Source: Mytilus trossulus (lineage: Eukaryota > Mollusca > Bivalvia > Mytilida > Mytilidae). From it: a DNA stretch of 64,000 bases. The notes under the pieces are model-generated. The model worked only from the letters and a program-made list of their open reading frames with translations. It was not told the origin of the DNA and did not search any database. Positions 45,701 to 57,000 of this stretch are shown piece after piece (the stretch's first letter is position 1; every line of letters begins with the position of its first letter). Where the stretch lies: contig NC_086378.1 in NCBI RefSeq assembly GCF_036588685.1, positions 38,603,578 through 38,667,577 of the forward strand, written 5' to 3'. The position numbers and the translations under genes were made by a program.

Positions 45701-48663
45701 CATGGATATATCAGATAGAGCTAAGTTTCTGCAATGGTGACTCCATCATTCACAGGAAATTTAGGTGAATGATTCCATATGTTTCATCGTCTGCTGTGAA
45801 TCATGACAGGAACTATCTACATTATCTGATCTGATGTACAAACAAAAAGCGGGATATAATCACTTTCATCATAATCAAGGATGAAGTATGAAGGATGGCT
45901 GAGAACAATCTCAGGATAACGCCAAACATTACATAAGTGCCTGGGAAAGTTTCTCTATTGTTTTCAGTACACATAATACATCAAATTGTCAACCTAATTA
46001 TTACATACATTCTCAACGCATTTCAAGTAGAATCAAAGACATGTTTTGTGGAGATTATAAATAAACTTGAAAAGGTCAATAACAAATTTATCTTATGTCA
46101 TTGGTTACTGGAAAGTTGGCTATGCAGATGTACCTTTGTTGTACTAAGCTTGCACGAAAGTTCTGTATCTATTAGGATAGAAGTATAGTCACAGGAATTG
46201 CTAGCAATAAATGATAGAAAAATGGGTAAAAATTACAGATATGTTTACCCATTTATATATACTATCACCATCTTATTTAAGAAAATTATTTTTCGGTCTG
46301 CCATCTTGTGATGCTCGTAACAGTTAACTCCTCAACAGTGCGGTAACAAAATCGATCAATGACTTTATAATTTACCAGTTATTAACATAATGTTCATTTA
46401 AATCCAGAAACAACATTACAAGTTACAAACACGCGTGTATATGAACACCATACGATGCTGCAAAAAAAATAACAAGAGGGGATGAAAATAGCTTCCCTTT
46501 TGGCGTGCATTTTTTTGTATAGAGTTAATGTGTAAAACTGAAATATTTATCAGTCTAGGAAATGGCATTTATTGCAGGTTTTTTTTATTTATTTAAATTA
46601 AGTTTCTTTAGGAAATTTTAAGGTTATTGGATTTTTCCATTAAATGGAATTAAGATGGGTCTTCACTGAGTTTTCCAATACACTATGATTCATGGCAGTA
46701 TTGGAACAAACCGGCTTCAAAGGTGTGCAATTGGTACCCAGAGGTATACATGCAACATGTCGATAAATTGTATTGATTAATTGCTGCCCAGGAGAAAGTT
46801 TTAATATCTAAACACACTTCCAATTAGTATATATCAAGCATATTTATCTTTTTCAAAATTACAGAAGGACGTTTATGAGTTGCACTACAGCAGCAATAAA
46901 TTTACAATCAGATTTTAAAAGGACCATTCAAATAAATAGGAAAACATTTGATTGATAAGGCTGTGAGGAAGTATAGTGTAAGAGTTGAAAAGTCAAAACT
47001 GTCAATCGAATTAAAAGCACCACTAAAAAGACTATTGTACTTTTTTGTGTAGTTTAGGTAACCAATATATAGAAGGAACCTGCAATGTTCCCTGTGGTTT
47101 GATAACAAAGTCATTTTCAATTTAAAGGGCGAATCATAAAAATTTTGTAGCTTAAGTTGGGTTCTAATGGTTTGAAAGGACATTTTATTATAAAAGTTTT
47201 GAACTGTATCAGATGGACAACAAATAAGTAAAAGCTAACATCTGCATTTTTTTCCAGATAAGAAAAAATTGTTACCAACACTCATGCAGGTGGGAGTGAA
47301 TTGTCAAGTCTTGTAAAAAATACATAATACCACTTCAAAAAAGTATTAAAATAAAATAACCTGTTGTGTTCACTGTGCATACTCACAGAACTTTTCATAA
47401 GGTTTTTTAATCTTTTGTTTTTATTCCTCACTTTAAATATTGTAAACTACATAAAAATCAATTAAAGTTTAAATTAATGGTTATAATAAAAGTTTTATCA
47501 TTTAAGTGAACTTCTATATAGTATTTGTTAAGGTTATAAAGGTATCTTTAAATTGTTTGCAGATGTTCTATATCAATACGAAATCACCCAATAAAAGAAT
47601 AAGTTTTTCAGATCTAATGATTCTAAAAAAAAAGTAGACTTACTCTTTATTTCAGCTGTTTTTATAATTTCAAGTTTTCACTCTTAATATTTGCTGTCTT
47701 AGTCATAAAATTGAGCCCAGCAAACCGAATACAATGATTTTGCCAAAATTCTATTATTCTTGGTCAAACATTACTAAATTAAAGTATCTATTTAAATTAA
47801 TGTCTGTTTTACATATAACAAATTGTGGAATTACATAAAATCTGTATAGTCAATCAAATCACATATTAATTATACTAAACGTTATTTTTTTTCTTATAAT
47901 GATTTATGTGTATTGATCTCCGCTGTTTATCATTTGTCATGTTGTAAATATGTTTTCGTTGCTATAGCATATATTTTTTTGCAATAAAGTATTCATTCAT
48001 TCATTTATTCATTCAATGATGAGATCTAAGGACGTTTTTTCCTTAAATGAAAACAATAGACTTTAGAGGTGTGTGAATCATTCCTGATCATTCAAACGCC
48101 CTCAACACCAACCCAAATACTAAATATCCTGCCTATATTAATCATGAAATCCTTACCTTAACATTGGAACATAAAAATAATGTCAAGGTTAGATGACAAT
48201 GACTTCTCGACATAGCCTATATGCAGCTGGTCATAGAAAGGTATGTGAGAATTGTTGTTAACATACATATACGATACTAAGGCAATTGTTAATGCTGTTG
48301 GAAAGGTATACACAAGACATAGTATACAACCTTTGTCACATGTGAAAAGAAAACATTCTCAAAATTAATATTTTAGTGTTTTATATATTGACAATGATCG
48401 AACTGCTATAAAATCTTATGTTTTTGAAGCATGCAAAAATAAACTTAAAATAGTAAAACAATTTGAGAGATTTAATATAAATCTATTGCACACCATATTT
48501 AAATACACTGTGAATTATTAGGATACCAATTATAAAGGTTACAGTTTTTTTAAATTAAATCAACATTGCTATTGTATATTTAGCAATGAAATCTATTCAA
48601 TAAACTGTATAGTATATGAAACTCTCAGTTTAAAATCATTCTTAAAAATATAATTTACAAACA
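39720..48663. other. Long intergenic region with scattered repeats
   Basis: No gene is supported. Repeat fragments: about 40300-40440 and 42540-42670 are two copies of one family (CATATGCGTCCGAAGCGCTT in one, ATATGCGACCTAAGCGCTTT in the other, then GAAAGCCA and ACAAAAAAGGGACC). Positions 41356-41590 and 44155-44290 belong to the GATGTGGTATGAT family. ORFs at 41627-41992 and 42227-42625 (minus) lack recognisable domains, and the second overlaps the repeat. The remainder is AT-rich. Confidence 0.45.
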
Positions 48664-48841
48664 TTCTGTGGATTCATTACTATTTATTTGTTGGATACAT
48701 TATTTTGTGGATTTCATGGGTGCAAGTGGACTACACATTAAAATGTTCAAAGAAATACAAATTTGCTGTAATAAAGGTTGAATGCAAACTACGGGAAAAA
48801 CCAGAAAACCAAATATCCATGAAAATAAATGAATCCACAGT
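48664..48841. mobile_element. Short MITE with CTGTGGATTCATT ends
   Basis: Starts CTGTGGATTCATT and ends with its exact reverse complement AATGAATCCACAG, ~178 bp, no ORF. A relative lies at 26455-26700. No clear target duplication longer than 2 bp. Confidence 0.65.
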
Positions 48842-49533
48842 TTATGTTCGACTTGGCAAGAAACTTTATAGGCATTGAGCAAATTATTTGGGTGGACTAC
48901 TTTTAAAATAAGAAGAGAAAGATGGCAAAGGGACAACCAAAATTCACGAGTCAAAGAGAAACTTACAATACATTGGCAAAAAAGAAAACAAGAGTGCACA
49001 TGCTGAAATGTCTCACCTTCTTTACTAATCATTGATATTATGTTGATAGACCTAAATATAAAGCTTTATTACAACTGTCACATAAACTCAACATTAACCA
49101 ATAAAACGAAACATTGATCAATGAATCATGAAAATGAGGTCAAGGTCAGATGAACCATGCCAGGCAGACATGTACAGTTCTTTAATACAACAAATAGTCA
49201 ACTTATTGCTTATAAATTAAGAAAAACAGACCAAAACACAAACACTAACACTTAGCAATGGACCGTTGAAATGAGGTCATGGTCAAATAAAACCTGCGTA
49301 ACAGACATATAGATCATAAAATATTTTCATACACCAAATATAGTTGCCCTAATGCATAAAGTATTAGAAAAATAGACCAAAACTCAAAAACTTAACTTTG
49401 TCACTTAACCATGAAAATGAGGTCAAGGTCAGATAACACCTGTAAGCTAGACACGTACACCTTACAATCATTCCATACACCAAATATAGTAGACCTATTA
49501 CATATAGTCTAAGAAAAACAGACCAAAACACAA

Positions 49534-51648
49534 CCAGATGCTCCGCAGGGCGTAGCTTTATACGACCGCAGAGGTTGAACCCTGAACGGTTGGGGCAAGT
49601 ATGGACACAACATTCAAGCTGGATTCAGCTCTAAATTTGGATTGTGATTAAATAGTTGACACAGCATAGGTTTCTGACACAGAATGAGTGTGTTCTAATG
49701 AACTTAAAATTTTTGTTTTCTCTTAGAGCAATTCACTATGCTGTTGAATATTAATCCTCTCAAAAAAATGTTTGAAGAAATTTTCTTTTTATTTATAAAA
49801 TTTCAAATGAGAAAAATTGAACCCAATTTTTTAATCACATCCCCCTTTCCCTTATTCCAAAACTAATCTCAATTAAAATATTCTAATGGAGTTTGCAACA
49901 ATAACTACTCATTTAAATACATCATAAAATATTAAGATGTAAAAAAACTGCTTGTTATCACTGAATGGTAAAGATTATTTAAATTTATCAGTTGGTAGTA
50001 AAAAGTGAATATACATTGTATATTGTATATAACAAAGATTTAAGTTGATTCTGGACAAAGAAAGATAACTCCAATTAAAAAAAATTCTTGCAGATATTTC
50101 TTGCTTACTATACTGGACAAAGAAAGATAACTCTTAATTAAAAAAAAATTGCTATTTCACAATATTGTGAAATTAGATATTTCTTGCCATTGCACAATAC
50201 TGTGCAATTGAAAAGACTTGCTATTGCACAATACTTAATATAATAATTTTAGATTCTGATTTGGACCAACTTGAAAACTGGGCCCATAATCAAAAATCTA
50301 AGTTCATGTTTAGATTCAGCATATCAAAGAGGCCCAAGAATTTAATTTTTGTTAAAATCAAACTTAGTTTCATTTTGGACCCTTTGGACCTTCATGTAGG
50401 CCAATTTGAAAACGGGACCAAAAATGAAGAATCTACATACACAGTTAGATTTGGCATATCAAAGAACCCCATTTATTCAATTTTTGATGAAATCAAATAA
50501 AGTTTAATTTTGGACCCAGATTTGGACCAACTTGAAAACTGGGCCAATAATCAAGATTCTAAGTACATTTTTAGATTCAACATATCAAAGAACCCAACCG
50601 ATTCATTTTTTGTCAAATCAAACTAAGTTTAATTTTGGACCCTTTGGACCTTAATGTAGACCAATTTGAAAACATGACCAAAAGTTAAGAATCTACATAC
50701 ACAGTTAGATTCGGCATATCAAAGAACCCCAATTATTCAATTTTGATGAAATCAAACAAAGTTTAATTTTGGACCCTTTGGGCCCCTTTTTCCTAAACTG
50801 TTGGGACCAAAACTCCCAAAATCAATACCAACCTTCCTTTTATGGTCATAAACCTTGTGTTTAAATTTCATAGATTTCTATTTACTTATACTAACGTTAT
50901 GGTGCGAAAACCAAGAAAAATGCTTATTTGGGTCCCTTTTTGGCCCCTAATTCCTAAACTGTTGGGACCTAAACTCCCAAAATCAATACCAACCTTCCTT
51001 TTATGGTCATAAACCTTGTGTTTAAATTTCATAGATTTCTATTTACTTATACTAACTTTATGGTGCGAAAACCAAGAAAAATGCTTATTTGGGTCCCTTT
51101 TTGGCCCCTAATTCCTAAACTGTTGGGACCTCAACTCCCAAAATCAATACCAATCTTTCTTTTGTGGTCATAAACATTGTGTTTAAATTTCATTGATTTC
51201 TATTTACTTAAACTAAAGTTATTGTACGAAAACCAAGAATAATGCTTATTTGTGCCCTTTTTTGGCCCCTAATTCCTAAACTGTTGAAACCAAAACTCCC
51301 AAAATCAATCCCAACCTTTCTTTTGTGGTCATAAACCTTTTGTCAAAATTTCATAGATTTCTATTAACTTAAACTAAAGTTATAGTGCAAAAACCAAGAA
51401 AATGCTTATTTGGGCCCTTTTTGGCCCCTAATTCCTAAAATGTTGGGACCAAAACTCCCAAAATCAATACCAACCTTCCTTTTATGGTCATAAACCTTGT
51501 GTTAAAATTTCATAGATTTCTATTCACTTTTACTAAAGTTAGAGTGCGAAAACTAAAAGTATTCTGATGACGACGACGCAGACGATGACGCCAACGTGAT
51601 AGCAATATACGACGAAAATTTTTTCAAAATTTGCGGTCGTATAAAAAC
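49534..51648 (+). mobile_element. Helentron/HINE-like element with internal satellites, copy 3
   Basis: The largest copy. The left end is CCAGATGCTCCGCAGGGCGT, then AGCTTTATACGACCGCAGAG. The right end is TGCGGTCGTATAAAA with a terminal hairpin (ATACGAC at 51607-51613, GTCGTAT at 51636-51642). The interior has ~110-150-bp units at 50250-50790 and about five ~163-bp units at 50780-51550 (CTAAACTGTTGGGACC, CCAACCTTCCTTTTATGGTC, ATAAACCTTGTG). It is inserted inside the ~141-bp repeat array, so it is younger than that array. Confidence 0.7.
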
Positions 51649-52145
51649 TTAACTATAACTACTGAACCGTGAAAATGAGGTCAAGTTCAGATGACACCTG
51701 CCAGTTGGACATGTACACCTTACAGTCCTTCCATACACCTAATATACTAGACCTATTGCTTATAGAATCTGAGATATGGACTTGACCACCAAAACTTAAC
51801 CTTGTTCACTGATCCATGAAATGAGGTCGAGGTCAAGTGAAAACTGTCTGTCAGGCATGAGGACCTTGTAAGGTATGCACAAACCAAATATAGTTATCCA
51901 ATTACTTATAATAAGAGAGAATTTAACATTACAAAAAATATTAACTTTTTTTTCAAGTAGTCACTGAACCATGAAAATGAGGTCAAGGACATTGGACATG
52001 AGACTGACGAAAAGTTTGTAACATGAGGCATCTATATACAAAGTATGAAGCATCCAGGTCTTCTATCTTCTAAAATATAAAGCTTTTAAGAAGTAAGCTA
52101 ACGCTGCTGCGGTTGTAGCCACCGCCGCGGGATCACTATCCTTAT

Positions 52146-52180
52146 GTCGAGCTTTCTGCAACAAAAGTTGCAGGCTCGAC
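52146..52180 (+). other. Conserved bulged hairpin at element 3' end
   Basis: GTCGAGC pairs with GCTCGAC, then a TTT bulge, then CTGCAAC pairs with GTTGCAG around an AAAA loop. Other copies: 53227-53246 (CTGCGAC, AAAA, GTC, then truncated) and 56984-57017 (decayed). Confidence 0.75.
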
Positions 52181-52189
52181 AAAAACTAA

Positions 52190-53250
52190 ACTGTAACTAC
52201 TGAACCTTGAACATGAGGTCAAGGTCAGATGACACCTGCCAGCTAGACATGTATACCTTACCATCATTCTATACACCAAAATACAGTTGACCTATTGCAC
52301 ACAAAATAAGAAAAACAGACCAAAACACAAAACTAAAATATAACCACTAGTTAGTTTAAACATATTTTATTGTTCCAAAAAGAGACAAATGGATAAGACA
52401 CAAGTTTTCCAACTTACTAACGTCTTCTCCAATATATACATAAATATACACATGAATGAACATTACATAAATCTGACTTTAACCAATTATTATTTTAGCA
52501 TGAAGATATAAAAAATAAATTACATATAAATTTTTAGAATCGAATCAATGGATATTTAACACTTAATATAACCAATCGAATGCGCCTATTTTCATAACCA
52601 CTGAACCATGAAAATGAGGTCAAGGTCAGATGACACCTGCGAGCTAGACATGTACACCTTACCATCATTCCATACACCAAATATAGTTGACCATTTGCAT
52701 ACAAAATAAGAAAAACAGACCAAAACACAAAAACTTAAATATTACAATGTACTACTGAACCATGAAAATGAGGTCAAGGTCAGATGACACCTGTCAGTTG
52801 GACATGTACACCTTGCAGTCCTTCCATACACCAAATATACTAGGCCTATTGCTTATAGTATCTGAGATATGGACTTGACCACCAGAACTTAACCTTGTTC
52901 ACTGATCCATGAAATGAGGTCGAGGTCAAGTGAAAACTGTCTGACAGGCATGAGGACCTTGCAAGGTATGCACATACCAAATATAGCTATCCTATTACTA
53001 ATAATAAGAGAGAATTCAACATTAAAAAAATTCTAAACTTTTTTTCAAGTGGTCACTGAACCATGAAAATGAGGTCAAGGACATTGGATATGTGACTGAT
53101 GGAAACTTCGTGACATGAGGAATCTTTATACAAAGTATGAAGCATTCAGGTCTTTTATCTTCTAAAATATAAAGCTTTTAAGAAGTAAGCTAACACCGCC
53201 ACCGCCGTAGCCGGATCACTTTACCTATGTCGAGCTTTCTGCGACAAAAG
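52190..53250 (+). repeat. Further ~141-bp repeat array with a TSD-flanked insert
   Basis: Continues the ~141-bp units (GAACCATGAAAATGAGGTCA, GACACCTGCCAGCTAGACAT) and ends within the terminal hairpin at about 53246. A 246-bp unrelated insert (52348-52593, starting TAGTTAGTTTAAACATATTT) is flanked by 8-bp direct repeats ATAACCAC (52340-52347 and 52594-52601). Confidence 0.65.
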
Positions 53251-53259
53251 TCCCTTCCT

Positions 53260-53846
53260 ATCCTCCAATATACATTTTAATGGAATAGCCCTAGTGTGAC
53301 ATTTGTACTGTTAGTGTCTGGCCTGTGTTTGGCCTGGGAATACATATAGATATTTTTTTTTGAATCCACATAAGCAAGAACTTAAAAATAGAACACAGGG
53401 TAATGTACTACTTCCACATGTAATTGAACTTTATTATGATGGAAGAGGTACATTTTTACTAATCAATATTATCGCTATTTTGTGCAATTTTCCTTAGATT
53501 TTTTTTGTGATAATTTTTCATATCATGCTTCTAGTTTGAGATAGAAAATAATCGCAAGAAACTAAGGCACGTGGCATTGCTAATGAAATAGACAACGTAC
53601 CGGCTCAGACAAGAAAATCAATCTTGTTGAGATGATCAATGATAATCTATAAATCTATTATTAGTAAACAAACTGATGAGAAATGTACTATTAACAACAA
53701 TGCTGCCTGAATAGAAAAACATTTGTGTCTTGCAAAGCAAAAACCCTGTAAAACATATACAGATTATGACAAATTATTCTGAAGTAACTTCATTTCTAAG
53801 CAGAATGAATTAGAAAGAATAAACCATAAATTGCATTTAAATATAA
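53260..53846. other. Intergenic between the repeat array and HAUS4
   Basis: AT-rich; no exon or repeat recognised. Confidence 0.35.
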
Positions 53847-53852
53847 TTTTAT
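53847..53852 (-). terminator. Candidate polyadenylation signal of HAUS4
   Basis: Minus-strand AATAAA about 160 bp after the HAUS4 stop codon, followed by AT-rich sequence. Position and motif are right; usage is not shown. Confidence 0.5.
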
Positions 53853-54009
53853 TAAACGTTTCTGATTGACACCAAAAATATGGTATAATAGCAGATCTAT
53901 AAATATCAACAATGAATTATTATCCAAGACATCTTGATATAAGACATTAAATACTCTCAGTTCTAAGAATATACAATCAAAGTACATAACAAAATAGAAT
54001 AATTTACTA

Positions 54010-57000
54010 CTATCTATCTTTGTTTTCTATACTCTGTTGGAATTCTTTCAGTGCCCACTGTTTGTTTTCTACCTCATTTTTCAACTTGCTATATTCATTC
54101 ACTAAAGAGTCAAATCCCATTCCAACAGATTCATATGCTTTTAATGCCTGAGATACATTAGTATATTCTGTTTCAGTTTCATCATGCTCAGATTTTAAAT
54201 ACTTTCTGCAATAAACAAAATATTGCTATATATTCTTATGCATTTTCCTTTTGTCATTGTTATCATTGACTGTATTTTGTTAGAGATTTATTGGTTTGCT
54301 ATTCAACATGTATTAATAGCTTGTAATTTTATTTTTGAATTTGAAAGGGGGAAGGAATTATATAAGAGCACTACACTTGTTTCTTAATCCCAATTATTGA
54401 ATATTTTGTGTATATTTCTTATTGATGTCTTTACCCTTGTAGCTATATATATATATATTGATTTCTTTGATAAAATATGTTTACAGTAATCAAAATAAAA
54501 TATATTATCCAATGTTACACATGGTATATTGTGTGTTGTACACTTTCAGTTAAAAACAAAAGTAAAGATTTACTATTGGAGTTGTTGGCTGCTGGTTTAA
54601 AAGATTTTATAACTCATGCCAACATGTCATGTACAGTACAGTACAGTACAACAAAAGCTAATTGAACAAAAAAATAAAGCTTTCCTTTATGGCTTCAGTT
54701 TTTTATTGTATTTGGCCAATTTGGGTCATCATCAAATTAGGCATTCTGTAAGTAAAAGTGAGTGACACATACCATGTCTTCTTATATACTGTAAATTCAG
54801 AAATTATTGCATGCATTTATTATTGCGATTTTGTTCATTTTTAACTTATATGCTATTTTAATAATTGCGATTTCGAGAAATGTCATGCTTAATTCAGTTA
54901 AGATATTACAAAATGCGAGTTTTAATTATTGCGTTTACAACTCTTTCGCATTATTCGCAATAATAAAAACCTCGCAATAATTTCTGAATTTACAGTATAT
55001 ATATAAAGTTTTGTTTACAATATATAACATTCAAGAGTAGTTGAAATTTAATCAAATGTATGGTAAAATATTAGTTTATTATTAATTTAAACATGAAACT
55101 TTTTATGGAGATAATTGAATGAGCAAACAAAAAGAAATGTCTGGTGGAAGGTTGGGTAATTGGCAATCATACCACATCTTCTTCTTTTGTATGCAGCCAA
55201 TTCAGAACAATAACAGTAACTTCCCTTTGCACATTTTGAATTTGATCTTCAATAATAAAGTTTTTTCAGAAGAGAAATATAACAAGAGATGTTCATTACG
55301 CACACTGGTGAGTAAAACTTGATGTAACAAAAAGATACTCCATTCCAATTTCCAAAAGGTCTACAAATATGTCTTTATATTTGCGGTAATTGCTAATAGA
55401 ATTTACAGTCATTATTGTACTAACCTAATCTGGTTTAATGCTCTGCAAGTTTCTACTGTGTATGTCTCACACAATATTTGTAATTCTGTTAATCTGTAAC
55501 CCAAAAAGTATAAATTATGGAAGGAACAACTGAAAAATCTCCTAAATGAAACAAGAGGTTCATAACAGCCTCAGTAGCTGTTCTGCTAAAATATGATATT
55601 TTGAAATTATTTTTTACTTTACTGCGATCAGTTGTGTTCAATTATTTGTAGATCTTATTTATTCCCATTTGTATAGATCGTGTATTGATGGTCGTTTTTA
55701 TAGAAGATATCAAGTAAACACACAAAAAGTAGTCAAAAATGTTTCAGAGCAAGGGCTTTGGGCATGTTTGGCATATTAAATTTTAGAGAGATTAGTCAAA
55801 AACAGATGGTTTTCTATAATAGACCTATTTTCAGACAACATCAAATGCATTACAAGTGGATTCTATTATGTTTTGTTTTAATTCAAATACAATTCATCAA
55901 ATACAGTATAAGAACATGTCATATATTTTGACCTGCCCAATTTTCAACAAGAGTGCACACACTGAAATGTCTCGCCTTCTTTACTAATCATTGATATTAT
56001 GTTGATAGTCCAAAATATAAAGCTTCATTACAACTGTTAAATAAACTAAACATTATTCAAGAAAACTAAAACATTGACCAATGAACCATGAAAATGAGGC
56101 AACAGTCAGATGAACCATGCCAGGCATTCATGTATATCTAACAATTCTCCCATACAACAAATATAGTTGACCTATTGCTTATAGTTGAAGAAAAACAGAC
56201 CGAAACACAATAACTTAACACTGAGCAATGAACCATGAAAATGAGGTCAAGGTCAAATAAAAGATGCAGGACTGACATATAACCATAAAATATTTCCATA
56301 CTCTAAATATAGTTGACCTATTGCATATAGTATTAGAAAAAAAGACCAAAACTCAAAAACTTAACTCTGACCACTGAACCATGAAAATGAGGTCAAGGTC
56401 CGATGACACCTGCCAGCTAGACATGTACACCTTACAATCATTCCATACACCATATATAGTAGAACTTTTGGATACAGTATGAGAAAAACAGACCGAAACA
56501 TAAAACTTAACTATAACCACTGAACCATGAAAATGAGGTCATGGTCAGATGACACCTGCCTGGTGGACATGTATACCTTACAGTGCTTCCATTTACCAAA
56601 TATACTAGACCTATTGCTTATAGTATCTGAGACATGGACTTGACCACCAAAACTTAACCTTGTTCACTGATCCATGAAATGAGGTCAAGGTCAAGTAAAA
56701 ACTGTATGACAGGCATAAGGACCTTGCAAGGTATGCACATACCAAATATAGTTATCCTATTACTTATAGTAAGAGAGAATTTAACATTACAAAAAATCTT
56801 AACTTTTTTTGTAGTAGTCATGAAAATGAGGTCAAGGACATTAGATATGAGACTGACGGAAACTTCTTAACGTTAGGCACCCTTATACAAAGTATGAAGC
56901 ATCCAGGTCTTCCACCTTCTAAAATATATAAAGAAGTTAGCAAATGCTGCCGTCCCCCTAGCCACCAAATTACTATCCCTATTTCAAGCTTTCTGCGAAA

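Larger units (their letters stand above)
48988..52189 (+). mobile_element. Element with internal ~141-bp repeats, split by a nested insertion
   Basis: Starts ACAAGAGTGCACATGCTGAA and ends with a hairpin and GGCTCGACAAAAAC. Internal units (CCATGAAAATGAGGTCAAGG, AGACATGTACACCTTACA, ACACCAAATATAGT, AAAACAGACCAAAACACAAA) repeat every ~141 bp. At 49534 the array breaks inside ACCAAAACACAA and resumes at about 51649 with AACTTAACTATAACTACTGA, because a HINE-like element has inserted. A separate copy lies at 55947-57022. Confidence 0.7.
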
